Notes: generated from the sequence alone by a model not told the origin. A stretch of DNA of 64,000 bases from Nymphaea colorata (GCF_008831285.2 NW_022204508.1:682001-746000); one strand, 5' to 3'; positions 12,594 to 25,068 are shown, numbered from the stretch's first letter. Made by a program: numbers and translations.

Positions 12594-13942
12594 ATTTCCT
12601 CTTGCGAGTGGTAGAGCGCTGAAGTAATCAAGTTACGGAAGAAATTCGGCCCTGGACGGCTCAAGAAATTCCGGCCTCAATTATGTCAGTTGTTACTCAT
12701 TGGCTTCAATCCTTTCACACTGTTTCGTCAATTTCTTACACTGTATTCTTCTTCTCTTCCAGACTAGCTACGTTCATATTGCTGCTTCTTTTCTCTCTCC
12801 AATTCATTATATTTTCTTCATTCACATTAACTTTAATTCCCATCAATCGTGTTGTGATCTGATATAATACTAGAATACATGAGAAAAATACTATCGGCAC
12901 ATTTTTTATAGGTTGTGTTAAAGAAGAAATTCAATTTTGTAATTTACTTGCTCCTAAATAAATCTGGTAGAAAAATCCCCAAAGCCAAGCCTTCTACATC
13001 CCCTAGAGCTCCCCCTTTTGGACTTGCCAGATTTCTTGTTAATTTTTTATTTGATTGATTTTATAATGTAAAAATAATTTACATATATGATCCGCAATCC
13101 AAATTTATTTAGCATAAAGTTCGTATTGGACTCGGTTGCAAAAATACATATTGAATCCAAGAGCCACATCTTAATCTTTCTGATAATGTTAAGATTCGCA
13201 TAAAGTAATATGAGAGAGGGAGAGAGAGAGAGACCAGAAGATGATGGCTGAACCAAGTGGACAATTATATACATCTCAGTGCAATGTTCAAAACATTTTT
13301 TTTCTATAACAAACTAACCTTTTAGATGTTATCTTAAGAGTATTTTAGTAGTTAATGGTTGAGATCCAAGTCTGAAGCCTTTGTACCCCATCCCTAATGT
13401 CATTAATACGCACACATACACACCATACCACTTGGCTAAGGGATAAAGCCATACCTCTCAAATTTATATTCAAAGATATTTTAAATAAAATGTGAACCTC
13501 CTAATATGTATATAATTAATACTAAATTTATAAAAATCATGTTTCGGTTCAAGTTATTTTCATGAAAAATTGTTCTTTTCTACGATGTTCAAAATTTTGA
13601 TGTTAAAAGAGCATTCATTTTTAGATTATTAAAAACATTATTGACATCCAAAATATGATTAACTTAATATATATATGTGTGTGTGTGATTGTTTCTTACC
13701 AAATTTAAAATCATGTCTATAAGTTTAGATTGCATAGAAAACTGGTCTGGTGGCCTCCAGCAGAATAGAAATTGATCATTTTCATGACGGTGGTTGGGAG
13801 AACAACATAGATAAAAAAGTGATAAGGCAGTTTTGTCATCTATTATTAGTTCACATATATATATATATTGCACAAAGACCCAGCCATCCACCTAGGGGCC
13901 CACATTCTTGTTTTTTAAATAAAAAGAGAAACACTAGATGCA
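12594..13942. other. 5' flank of CNL copy A (block A spacer)
   Basis: Aligns with 37446-38838 of block B base for base apart from small indels, and would contain the CNL promoter (gene on minus strand). It includes a short GA tract (about 13216-13233) and a TA/TG run at 13663-13690. Nothing here looks coding. Confidence 0.6.
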
Positions 13943-13950
13943 TGCTGGAC

Positions 13951-14719
13951 TAGGCCTGGGCATCGGCTATGCCAGCCCGACCCAACAATTTTGTGCGGTT
14001 AACTACCCGGGCTTGGACCCGGCCAGCCTGCTACCCAGCCCAACTATTAACGGGTCAGGCCGGACCTGGTGCCGGGCCATGATAAGAATGCATGAGGGCT
14101 GGCCCATTTTTGCTGCCTCCATGGCATCGCTTCTGCCAGACTGCCACTTCCTCCGCACCTTTCCTCCACAGCTTCACTCTCCGATTGGACGGGCCAAACA
14201 CAACATGCTCTTCAACCACCGTCCTGCCTTCCCCATCTTACGAATGTCACCTGATTCAGCCCAACGGAGAACAATCATTCACGTCGATTCATTCCAATGG
14301 AGAACAACCATCCACAGAGAGAGAGAGAGAGAGAGAGAGGAGACCCGTGACAGTGGAATCGATGAGTCCTCAAGCCGAGCAGTAGTAGGATGACGACAAA
14401 TGGTTTGGATATGGAACAAGAGGCAACAAATTGGTGATGGCATGGTAGGCACGGCCGCGCAAGCCAGGAGGTGCGATGATGGCGATGCAGCCAGGTGAGA
14501 CGCCGATGGCGAAGGAAGAAAACAAAGACTAAAGCAAACTTTCAACTTTTGAAACTTTGAAACCTTTACAAAGGAAACAGACTTCAAAATGTATTTAAAA
14601 ATTAAAGATAAAAAAATTGTTGGGCCTACCGGGCCCATGACGGGCTGCATGTAATGTCTGATACCCGGCCCGCAAAGTAACCGGGCCGGGCTGGGTCTGA
14701 TCATGCAGGCCCATGCCTA
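13951..14719. mobile_element. Non-autonomous hAT-like element, block A copy
   Basis: GC-rich insertion in AT-rich spacer. Imperfect terminal inverted repeats begin TAGGCCTGGGCAT on the left and, read from the right end, TAGGCATGGGCCT. It is flanked by TGCTGGAC (13943-13950) and TGCTAACT (14720-14727); the block B copy has TGCTGGAC and TGCTCGAC, so the target duplication is 8 bp, as in hAT elements. About 769 bp, no transposase. Subterminal GGGCCGGG/CCCGGCC motifs are dense. A (GA)n run lies at 14317-14340. The middle contains an ORF-like stretch with no recognised relative. Confidence 0.75.
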
Positions 14720-14727
14720 TGCTAACT

Positions 14728-16680
14728 CCCTCAAGGGTGGCAATGACTCCTCCTCCTCCTCCCCCCAACCCAACTTTCTCTTTTTGCTTTTTTTTTTTTT
14801 TTTTTTTGAGCTAGGGAGGTGATTGCCTAATGCACTGCATGTGTCAGAAGCTGGAGCATTCGGAAACTTGTCAACAAATATTTTTGTTTTTTACTATTGC
14901 CAAGTTCAGCCACTTCAGTTTTGATCTTTTGCATTTATTTTTTCATTATGAAATGTCAAAGGTGGTGGTTGGATGATTCAGTTATTTGGAGGTTGGCCTG
15001 ATAATTCTCCACTATATATCTCTGCTTAGCTTCGTGTTAACGGGTGCAGTATTTGTTCAGGAGAATTCATCTATCTGGATTGGTGCAACATCTCATATTA
15101 ATTTATTTGTTTGTCTTCAAATCATAACATAATCATTCATATAACAATTTGTTAAAACTGTAAGAACTAATTATTGATTTTTTGTATTTTTGTTGTAGTA
15201 AAAATTCTCTAGAAGCAACCTCATGTATGTATTCACATCTATTTTGAAGTAATGAATTTGAATGCACATTCATTACTCTGAAAAAGTTAGTTGATATGAA
15301 ATAAGAAAAAAGTAACACTTCAACTAAAAAAATTGAATGGGATTTATATTTAAGAAATGACTTTTCATTGGGTTCGAATTTGGGTTCAGTTTTAACTAAA
15401 TATCCCATCATATTCCGATTCAGGTTTCCTTTTGAATTCAATTTCAAATGAATTACCATATACCCAATTTATACGTTTTGAATATCTTTGCATTCTTAAC
15501 ATATCATACTGTGGTTTTGGCTCTTGTATTTAAAAGTTGGATTCAGGTGTGGATGTAAATCTAAAATCAAATTTGAAATTTGTATTTAAATAAAATTTGA
15601 ATGTGGATACGGCATGGATTTTTCTTCCTTCGTATTTAAATCCAAATTCGAATTGGAATTATGAATATCCGATAAATTTGATATGGTAACGTGAGATTTT
15701 ATTTGAATCCATCCCTTAACATTCATGTGTTACTGCAATTTATTTTTTTCTTTGTCTCATAAAAAAATTGTTTAGAGTCTCTGGTACTGAACCACATCAA
15801 GAAAGCTCCGCCAAAAATCCTATTGAAGCTGTCACATAGCTTTGTCGTTCATCAAAAATCCATAAACCTTCTGTTTTATTGTAAGACTTTTATTGCAGTT
15901 TGGCCAACAAAAGCTTACATGCTCATTCATTATCATGGGAGGAAGTCAGATTCAAGATCGGTACCTTTTATCTGGTCAGGTTCAAGACTAATACATAACA
16001 TACTATTAGTTTTAGACCACTACTTTAGCCACCTTTGTATCCTTCTTCTCTTGATAAACCATTTATTTGTCATTATATTAGTAATCCCAAAAGATTGAGT
16101 TTCCTTTAGAAATGCTCCTTCGACGAGATTGGAGTACAAGAGGAACAGGGGGGGAACTTCCTTCATCTACTCTAGAGTAGACGATGCTTCCTCATTATCT
16201 AGGCTTCATCTTATACCTAACGATGGGAGGGGCGTCTTCTCATAATTCCCAAGATTAGATAGGATGTCTTCTTTACTATTTACACATGCATACAAAGATT
16301 TTTTTGATAGTTTCAAAAGCATTTAAAACTCTTGAAATTAAAGGCTTTGGAGACTTTGCTTAGACTATTTCTTTATGAGCTTAAGTTTCTCACTGACCTA
16401 CAACAAATGTAATGAAGTTGTTATAACATTTAAATTATTTTCCAAACTAGTTAATCCTAATTTCCATCCAGGAAAAAGGATTTAAAAACGCAAAATCTCT
16501 CTTTTAATCTTTCTATTTCTCTCTCCTATTTTTCTTTCTCTCTCTCTGATTTGTCATTCTTTTTAGATCTCTCCCTCTAAAATTTTTCTTTTCTCTCTCT
16601 CTCTCTCACTTCAGTTCTTTCTCTCCCTTTTTTAAAATCTCTTGAATATTTCTCTTCCCTTAGACACTAGTATGAAAAAA
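14728..16680. other. Block A spacer shared with blocks B and C
   Basis: Matches 39613-41160 (direct) and 53862-55310 (inverted). A 40-bp region near 14765-14808 is C- then T-rich. About 15360-15720 is dominated by AAATTTGAAT-type motifs. 16490-16650 is a CT-rich low-complexity tract related to repeat Y. ORFs here (about 15133-15459, 15823-16098) are shared with the copies but differ mainly by amino-acid-changing substitutions, so they are probably not genes. Confidence 0.6.
16490..16650. repeat. CT-rich low-complexity tract (family Y)
   Basis: Interrupted (CT)n/(CTTT)n sequence following 'aatcctaatttccatcca'; the same lead-in precedes the longer CT tracts at 21510 and 40935. Confidence 0.8.
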
Positions 16681-16826
16681 CTACCAAGGCAAGTTTTGAA
16701 AACTGAATACATGATTGAATCCTACATGCTAGTATGACAATGTAGCAAGAGAAGTTTCGAAGACGAAGTACATGACTGAATGTGTCTCTTCCCTGGCCAC
16801 TATGTTGTCGTTTTGACCCTCTTTGG

Positions 16827-16989
16827 CAGTGGCTTAGTCAGATGTGGGCTAAGCTGCTCAGACCAGCTCTTTAAAATTTCTTTATTTTTTACATTAGCAA
16901 ATTTAATATTTTTTTCTTTTATACCCCTAAAGATATAAATGTTTTTAATAAAGGGTCCCTCCAGCTAATTTTTTTGACTCCACCACTGC
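16827..16989. mobile_element. hAT-type MITE, 163 bp
   Basis: Ends are CAGTGGCTTAGTCA and, reverse-complemented from the right, CAGTGGTGGAGTCA. Flanks are CTCTTTGG (16819-16826) and CTCTTTGA (16990-16997), a 7/8 match to an 8-bp target duplication. Non-coding. The same element is at 51003-51178 in the other duplicate. Confidence 0.75.
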
Positions 16990-17741
16990 TCTTTGAATGA
17001 CAAACACAATGGCATTACTTTTATCTAATGATATGGACAAGGCTGTATCCATTCCAATTAAATAGCTTCTTCATCTCATTTAAATAATAGGTGCTGAAAG
17101 AAATGAGGCATGACAGTGTAGAACTTCCAAATGAACAAATTTGCAGATTGGTAGAAATGATACATCTCATATAAGCAATAAAGAAGGCAATAGGCCGATC
17201 TACCTCTCGAGATCTTGTGAGTTTCAATCCATTGACACGTCCAAGACATGATATTTGATGAATGATGCTGAATGAATGAGATGCAGGAATGACTTATGTT
17301 GATGTTTGTGGAATCACTCGCCTCAAAACTATTCGATTATGTGGTCTACTTTGTCTAGTATATTGTTCGTCAATTTTTGCTTCAAACTTAAATTATTGTT
17401 ATCTATACATGCAATTTTTTTTTCAGGTCAGTGATGTAATATATTGTAGTCAACTATTTGGAATTGACATGCCATAGCATAGCTAGTTGGATTGAGGGGT
17501 GCGCTGGTACGTCCTTAGTTCCATTTTTATGGGTGCTACTTCTCTAGACTTTGGAAAGAAAGGAACTTAAATGTGCATAGAAGAAGGTTAAATGATCTCA
17601 TCATTTCCTATATTTGAAACATAGATCATCTGCCAATACCTGTGGCCACTTTAGTTAGAATCAAGTAGTATTATCATGCGCATATCATGGTGCGTCTTTG
17701 ACTCCCATTTCCAGTGGTGGAGATAGGCATTTCTGGTTAAG

Positions 17742-18191
17742 TAAGGATGTCAATATATTTGATTTGAATCAGATATCCAACCAAACCATTCTGAAAAACC
17801 AGTTATAGAAAAAAAATATAATGGTCAATTAAAAAATCAGATTAGGTTTGGATTTAAGAAATGACATTCTATTGGATTCAGATTCAGATATATGTAAATA
17901 TTTGATCAGATTAAAATTCAGATCGGATTTAGTTTTAAACAAATATCATACATCTAACACTCTTATATATTGAAAGTCAGCAAAATTTGGTTCAAAATTC
18001 AGATTTGGAAGTGAATGCAAAGTTGGATTCAGATCATATTCAGATTGCAAAATTGGATTTCAGACTTAGATATGACTTTTATTCATTCATGTTCCAATCA
18101 GAATTCAATTATGAACATGTGAATATTTGAAAAAGCAGCTACATATGGTTAAGAGTATATTTTATTCAAATCTGATACGTTGACATCCCTA
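17742..18191. mobile_element. hAT-like MITE, TAGGGATGTCA family
   Basis: Left end TAAGGATGTCAATAT and right end, reverse-complemented, TAGGGATGTCAACGTAT form inverted termini around AT-rich sequence full of AATCAGATAT and GGATTCAGAT motifs. The target duplication is not clear (TGGTTAAG against TGGCTGAT). The left part recurs, tandemly duplicated, at 51940-52301. Confidence 0.55.
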
Positions 18192-18499
18192 TGGCTGATG
18201 GCATATGACAAGCAAACCTGGGTGGCAGCTCCTATGGCTAGATCCACAATTCAAGTCCACTCCTCATTGAAAAGATGTTGACCCTGCCGGCAACTGCTCA
18301 TACAAGCCCACATCTGGCTTATTTTCTGCTCTTTTTGGACATTGATATGCGTAAGAAAGAGCGTACCAGCACCGCTTTGCGATGCTAGCTTGCCTGTTGC
18401 ATTCCTTCCAATAGCAAATCTCATGGTAATTCATTTCTCAGGGGCTGCATGTTTGTCTTCTGATCTTTGAGTTGAGTTGGACAATTTATGTGGATATAG

Positions 18500-18908
18500 T
18501 AGGGATGTCAGCAGATCACATTCGAATCAGATATACTTTTAACTGTATCCACTTTTTTGGATACTCATATTTGAAAAACAAAGAAATTTATATCTGAATC
18601 CAAATTCAAAATCTGATTTCACAGTTGACTTTTACAGTCATATCTGATTATAAATCTGAATTTTGAACCAAATTTAGCCATTTTTTTAGAATTTAAGAGC
18701 ATTAGATATAGGACATTTCTTTAAAAATAAATCCGATGAATCCGAATATTATAGGATATTATGTATTTCCGAATCCAATCATATGTCATTTCTTAAATAC
18801 AAATATGATCTGCCCTATTAACCAGATATTTTCTTTTTTCATATCTGATTTTTTTCGATAGAGTTTTGTCAGATATCTGATCCAAATCGGATATACTGAC
18901 ATCTCTAG
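18500..18908. mobile_element. hAT-like MITE, TAGGGATGTCA family, second copy
   Basis: Starts TAGGGATGTCAGCAGATC and ends, reverse-complemented, TAGAGATGTCAGTATATC. Flanking GATATAG and GATACAG may be a decayed target duplication. The interior is AT-rich with inverted ATCTGATT / AATCAGAT motifs. No coding capacity. Confidence 0.6.
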
Positions 18909-19055
18909 ATACAGGGTAATTAGCAGCTCAGGTTTCCAGTGGAAGATGGTGGGAGATAGGCTCTGGACTTGTATTAACAAAGAATGATATTTACAACAGC
19001 CAAAAATGGGGATGCATAGCATGTAGACCATTGTGAAAACTTAGCTACTGTCTCC

Positions 19056-19231
19056 CAGTGGCAGAGCTACATTATTGCTAGTGTGGGAACTTGCCCACAC
19101 CAACCCAAAAAAAATAAACTATTTACATACAAAAACTTCATTAATTTTAATTTTTACATATCAGTGCCCCTTAAGATTTGAATCTTACACTTGACGTACC
19201 CCTCAACCAGAAATTTCTGGCTCTACCACTG
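19056..19231. mobile_element. hAT-type MITE, CAGTGG family
   Basis: Inverted ends CAGTGGCAGAGCTA and CAGTGGTAGAGCCA, about 176 bp, T-rich interior. I could not make out a clean 8-bp target duplication. Termini resemble those of the element at 16827-16989. Confidence 0.55.
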
Positions 19232-19696
19232 GCTGCAACCATAAAGACATGTAATGAGATTTTAGGAAATGAAGAGTGGACATGTACCCCTTGGCTCATA
19301 TGGGGCTTCCCATAGTTTTAACTTGCTAAATTCATCAAACAAAATAAGAAAAATGGTAAAAAAGTTTCGTGTTTCCCCTGTTTGGGAGAGCAGAATGAGT
19401 ATTAGAAGTCATTTTTTACAAAAAAGTCCCCATAAAGTCCAAATCTGCTTTTGGTGCCTTGGAAAAGGTGCCCACATTATGCATCAATTCTCATATCAGT
19501 GCCTCCCTTTTGCAGTACAGGGAGTTGACACAATGGGGATTCGAAACAGAAACTATCGGTCTACCCGCCCCCACCCACCTAATACACCAACCCCCTTGGG
19601 GATGTAGTTCCCCTTTGTTGAGCCTATGTACTCTTGCGGAAGCAAGGCTAAATGTCTTGCATTGTGATACTAAGATTTGCGCATGTAATACCTTTT

Positions 19697-19866
19697 GGTC
19701 AGACACCAATACTTGAATTGGAGCTTGTGAACCCTATAAACTAAAGCTCATTTCTCATGGATATGGAAAAGCTGCCGTTTGGGCATGAGAAGAGGTTTGT
19801 TACTTAATCTAGCGGTGTTTGGGTAATGGTAAGAAGGTGAAAATTTGGTATAAGTATTGGGGATAG
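19697..19866 (+). pseudogene. LINE fragment
   Basis: About 170 bp matching the LINE relics at 9068-9220 and 26165-26270, from the region with CAGACACC.ATACTTGAAT through GATATGGAAAAGCTGCC to GGTGAAAATTTGGT. Isolated scrap. Confidence 0.75.
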
Positions 19867-20239
19867 GGGATTGTAGAATATGGATGGGAAGAAAGGCAAA
19901 GCAAGAACTGATGATAAAGACGAGGCTGCTGCTGAGAATTATAGTTGACTTGTAGACTTAGGCACTCCCCTCATAAAAATCAAGTTGAGTGAGTGGGTCC
20001 GTTTAATTAGCTCCACCACCACGTGATTTTCTTGCCAGTGGTGGAGGATGGATCCAACCGTTGTTTTGGGTAATCAGCATTTTTTGATCATTTTATGGTG
20101 AGTTTACAACAAAATATCAAAGACTTCTAGCTGCAAACATCTTGATTTTCCTTAATTTTGATCAATTTCTTATCTGGTTAAATTGTCAACTTGATTTAGG
20201 ACCCATTTAGAACTAATTTCAGAAGTTTAGAGTCAAGCA

Positions 20240-20716
20240 CAGCCCAAATCTAGACATATTTTGTAATTCAAATCCACATTCAGACAGGGATTCAGTCCAA
20301 AAAATTATACACAGATTGAAAACAAGAGCCCAGACCCATATCTGGATCCAAATCCCAGCTGTAAATCGAAATCAGATCCCTAGACCCATATTTGGATCCA
20401 AATGCCACCTCTAGATTGCAAAAGAGCCCTCTCTCCATATCTATATACACCTAGTCTAGATTGAAGAGCCTTGGGCTCATATTTGATCCAATCCAAGGTC
20501 TAAGGAAAAAATGGATCCATAGATCCATATCTGGACCCAAATTTAAGATCCAAATACAAAATTGAGCCTTATATCTGAATCCAAATCTCAGCTTTTGATC
20601 GAAAATTGTGCCAAATTCAGATCGAAAACTAAGCATTAGATCCAAAAATATAGCCTATATCCAATAACCCGATCCAAGATCAAAAATAGAGTCAAAATCC
20701 AGATTACAATCCAAAA

Positions 20717-20718
<2 letters not shown>
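20240..20718. repeat. Degenerate repeats of GATCCAAAT-type motifs
   Basis: Motifs such as CCATATCTGGATCCAAAT and ATCCAAATCTCAGCT recur every 50-70 bp with heavy divergence. No ORF of note. The same vocabulary occurs in the MITE-rich spacers elsewhere in the window. Confidence 0.55.

Positions 20719-20769
<51 letters not shown>
20719..20769. repeat. (TA)n microsatellite
   Basis: About 25 uninterrupted TA units. Confidence 0.95.
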
Positions 20770-20771
<2 letters not shown>

Positions 20772-20800
20772 AAATTCAATGCACAAACCATAACCTAGAT

Positions 20801-21089
20801 CCAACCCAAATTTTTGATCCAAATATAAAAAACCAAGCCCGAGAACCAACCTCTAGAATCATATTTCAAGTTGGATCCCCAAGCATGCACACAAACTCCC
20901 CTCACCTTCAGTCTCAATTTCGCTTTATAAAATCTAAAACTGGATCCAACCCAAATTTTTGATCCAAATATAAAAAACCAAGCCAGAGAACCAACCTCTA
21001 GAATCATATTTCAAGTTGGATCCCCAAGCATGCACACAAACTCCCCTCACCTTCGGTCTCAATTTCGCTTTATAAAATCTAAAACTGGA
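20801..21089. repeat. Direct tandem duplication, unit about 144 bp
   Basis: The unit starting CCAACCCAAATTTTTGATCC at 20801 is repeated from 20945 with only a few differences (CAAGCCCGAG/CAAGCCAGAG, CTTCAG/CTTCGG). High identity implies a recent event. Confidence 0.9.
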
Positions 21090-21499
21090 CTAAAAACACA
21101 AATCCAATCCGTAATTCGGGCATTTGACATTGACCTGGACCCTTCCAGGTTTGGGAAAAATTGATTCAGATTCAAGCGGACCCAAAATTGTCAAAACCGG
21201 AGCCAAATTCATTTTACAAAAAGGTCATTTTGCCCTTAGAAAAATATGAAATTTTCAATTTTTTTTTTAAATTTTAACCATGCTGCTGGGACTCGTGTGG
21301 GGCCTACCTAGTGTGGCAGGACCAAATACCCCCCTCATTTGACTCAATCAAATTCAAGCCAATGAGGAGGCATTTAACTCCCCCAGGCCAGATTCGGCAG
21401 TAACCAGCATGCTACTGGGAGAGAGTGTTCGGTGTCTAGCAGAATGCTCTCGCCAAGAGGCCCCTACCATGCTCAGCACAGAAGGGCACTAGGAGGCCT

Positions 21500-22380
21500 A
21501 ACTTGTTAAGCCTAGTTTCCATCCATGAAAGAGAATTTTGAACTTAAAATCTCTCTTTTAATTTTTCTATTTCTCTCCCAGGTTTCTCTCTCTTTGATTT
21601 CTCTCACTCTCGTTTTAGCTCTCTCTTTCTCTATCTCTTTCTAAAAATTCTCTTTTTTCTCTCTCTCCCTTTTTTAAAATCTCTTTCTCTCTCTTTCTTT
21701 TATTACTTCTCTTTTAATCTCTCTTTTTCTCTTTTTCTTTTATCTTTCTGTCTTCGATTTCTCTCTCTCTCTCCTCCCCTGCCTTTACCAAGTGATGTGT
21801 AGCCCAATAGTAGGGTTAGGTGGCGCACTATAGCCACGGTTTCAATTTGATTCATGGAGGGTCTTGTCCTGAAGGTATTGAGGAGTAGTCTTAGCTCTCT
21901 CTTTCTCTATCTCTTTCTAAAATTCTCTTTTTTTTCTCTGTCTTCAGTTCTCTCTCTCCCTTTTTCAAATCTCTTTCTCTCTCTTTCTTTTATTACTTCT
22001 CTTTTAATCTCTCTTTTTCTCTTTTTTCTTTTATCTTTCTATCTTCCATTTCTCTCTCTCTCTCTCTCCCCTCCCCGCCTTTACCAAGTGATGTGTAGCC
22101 CAACAGTCGGGTTAGGTGGCGCGCTATAACCACGGCTTCAGTTTCATTCTTGGAGGGTCTTATCCTGAAGGTAGACCGGTTCTTGTCCACCCTCTCCCTC
22201 CTCTATCTCCCCTCCCTTTAGACTTCTCTCAACCTCTCTTTATATATATATAAATATTTAATATATATATATATATATATATATAGTCCCATCTTGCTTC
22301 ACCCAAAATCTGTCAACTTCACCAAGGCCAATATTAAGGTGCAGTACCCATGATGGTTATCAGACTACACTTGACTTGAT
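21500..22380. repeat. CT-rich repeat family Y with internal tandem duplication
   Basis: CT-rich sequence followed by a conserved segment (ACCAAGTGATGTGTAGCCC ... TTGATTC.TGGAGGGTCTT.TCCTGA) that occurs twice, at about 21785 and 22081, a 296-bp period. The downstream part through CACCAAGGCCAATAT and CCCATGAT matches 41170-41520. The CT runs give false Leu/Ser ORFs. Confidence 0.75.
22245..22286. repeat. TA-rich microsatellite
   Basis: Imperfect then perfect TA dinucleotide run inside repeat Y; the 41.4-kb copy has a much shorter version. Confidence 0.85.
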
Positions 22381-23095
22381 AGGAAACCCATTTTTTATTT
22401 TATATGTATGTTGTGGTATGAATGACTTATCTAATTTTCTTTTCAAGCATAGAGAACTCTTTTTTTTTTTCATTTAACATGCATATTCACTATGCATTTA
22501 TAGGATTCATGGATACCCATAGCCACTCCTTTAAAAAACCTAAGCAAAATAAGATCGAGCCCTAATAATGTGGTAACTGAGTTAGGCTAAAACCTTGAGA
22601 TTAATGTGTTCTAGAAGATAGCTACTAACTTTCTTTATGCTACAAATGATCATTCAATAAAAAATTTTATAAAATTTTATTAAAGCTCTTTTTCAAAAAC
22701 TGACTTGATTTTTTATTTCAAATGATTTTTCCAAATCAAACGATTCATTAGTTAAGATTATTTCTTCTAAAACATATCTCCTACCATTTTATAAAAATTT
22801 ATAGAACTCTCTATTCCAATGCCTCACAAACAGTTTTCTTATTTAAATTGATTTATCATTTTTTTTATTTAAATGTCTAAAAATTTAAAATAATTACCAT
22901 GCACCACACTGCATTAAGTGGATAATAATGCTTAAATGAATGTGGAAATGCACCAAGAATGAACAATGCACCAGAAAAACTAAGCCTCGTACTGATGGCC
23001 GGTGGACCCTTTTCCACTTTGCAAAACAAATTCCCATTGGTGAACCAAAAGAAATTTTGGGATGCAAAATATGTGGCACTAGTGGTGAGAATTTT
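22381..23095. other. AT-rich spacer before block B
   Basis: No gene recognised. The last 100 bases contain a short frame with a CX2C and HH arrangement that could be a decayed zinc finger, but it is too short and broken to call. Confidence 0.4.
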
Positions 23096-24191
23096 CTTCA
23101 TCACAAATGAGCTTGTAAGGTAGGTAAATGCAACACATATGATATTGATTTTTAATTTCATGTCATTATGGATATAAAAGTCTTGACCTACATCATTCTA
23201 CAATTTGATCTATAAACTAGTTGCTAAGTTGATGGCTGAGAGAATGAAGATTGTTTTAGCACAATTATTGGCTCAGAACAAGGGCATCTGATCTGTCCAG
23301 TAGATTTATTCACCAACCATGCAACTTGCACTTGAAGCGGTCAACACCTTGGATAAGGGCATATAGAACAATTTTTTCTCCTCAAATTAGATATTGCAAA
23401 AGCTTATGGCAAAGTGAGATGGTCTTTCCTGTCTTTGGTCTTTCTTTTTTGGGATCCTGTGAAGATTGGGTGAAGAAAATTATTACTTATGTTTCACTGC
23501 TTCCTTAGTTATCACCTTTAAGAAGGGAGGGAACCACTTTTTGTTGCCATGGAGGCGATGACAAATGCACCCTCTCTGTCCACTTTTGTGTACTATTGTT
23601 GTGTTGTGGAAGTTTTATCTGAAAACCTCCAATGGTGAGTTTTACAGGGCAGGAAGCCCCTAAAATGACTTTCTTAATTTACTTCTTACTTGGGGCGCTT
23701 CTTCTCTGCAAATGACATCCTTTTATTTTTTTGGGCTCTGTGAAAATCCACTTCTTGCTTAAACCAAGTTTTACCTAATTACACTTCCAAAGCGGGTTTG
23801 ACTATAAATTCATTTCATTTTTTATTCATTGTAATGTTCTTGACAACATAATGGTCATTGCAAACCGATTTCATTGACAGTTGTCTAAACTTCTCCTAAC
23901 TTATTTGGGTTCCATTATTTGTTGGTATGCTCACCCCTGGCTTATGTGAGAAGCTTTGTAGAAGGGTGAACCATCCATTTACTTATACGAGAAACATGTT
24001 CTGTAGCAAGTGGTGGGTGATTGGGTAAGAGCATTTAGACTTCCACTTATTGTACTGAACTTTGTAGAGAAGAAATTGTCATTTTATTTGGGGGCATTCT
24101 CATCATATTAGGAAACATCACTTACTTAGTTGGAAGTCCGCTTGCTCCGATACAAGAAGGTGGTCTTGGCCTTCTTGACGTCACCAAATCC
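23096..24191 (+). pseudogene. L1-type LINE relic, copy B, 5' half
   Basis: Close duplicate of 7957-9055: the same IYKLVAK, DIAKAYGKVRW-type and CEDWVKK segments, TYLGS and SWKSACSDT motifs, again in broken frames. The copy is interrupted near 24191 by repeat X and continues at about 26161. Small differences from copy A (for example one-base gains and losses) show independent decay after duplication. Confidence 0.85.
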
Positions 24192-24919
24192 TTTCACATC
24201 CCCAATTTTTTTTTGGTTTTGGAGTGCTCCAGAAAAATGAGTTTTGTTTCGAAAATGAGAAAGAAAAGAACTCGCCCGTCAGTACAAGGATCGATCATTC
24301 CCAGTCCTTTACTGTGGGTAATCAATCCAAGGGCTATGTTTATTATTGATGCACTTCATTTTGGCTGAAACATATTTTCTATATGCGGAGTAGAAAAATA
24401 CTAAAGTTTAATGTTCAAACTTTTGAAAAGGATTTAAAAAATTGCTTGAGAATGTGAAACATTTCGAGGAAAACTATAGTTGAAAAATCTTTGTAAATAT
24501 CATTTGGAAGGCTTGGGAAATCATTTTGAAGTCATTTTAGTGTTCTCTTAAGACTTTAAGTAGGTTTGACATTTTGCTCTAATTCGATTACCACCGAGTT
24601 AGAGCTCCATCTCATCTTGCTTAAGTTCATTTAGAGATGTGATTGTGCTCATTTGTGATATTGAATGGAAGTGAATGCATGAAGGCATTGATCTTAAGAT
24701 GATAAAAGAAAAATGACTCATTCCTACCACAACATTCATCTAAGCCATTCCTACCATAACATACATCTAAGATTTTTGTTTTCATAGTTATTAGTTTTTG
24801 AAAATGGATTGAGGTTGTAGACCATCAAGAATGAATCCAACATTGGGTCATTACTTGAGTTGTGGCCTTAGTGAAGAGAGATATTTTAAAGGAAAAGAAA
24901 TAGAGAAATATATATATAC

Positions 24920-25020
24920 ATATGCATGTATATATATAAATATATATATATATATATAATTTGAAGATGGAGGCATTGGACTTGAAAAGAGAAAAAGATT
25001 CTAAAAGAAAAAGTAGGAGA

Positions 25021-25066
<46 letters not shown>
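24920..25066. repeat. Two (TA)n microsatellites
   Basis: TA/ATAC runs at about 24908-24960 and a nearly pure TA run at 25024-25065. Confidence 0.9.

Positions 25067-25068
<2 letters not shown>

Noticed and set aside
13938-14393. 151-codon ORF across the left end of the hAT-like element
   Set aside because: Starts outside the element, runs through a (GA)n tract and is not open in the block B copy.
21854-22129. Leu/Ser/Phe-rich ORF
   Set aside because: Translation of a CT microsatellite.
22990-23130. Short CX2C..HH pattern suggesting a hAT BED zinc finger
   Set aside because: Contains an in-frame stop, is under 50 codons and has no transposase around it.
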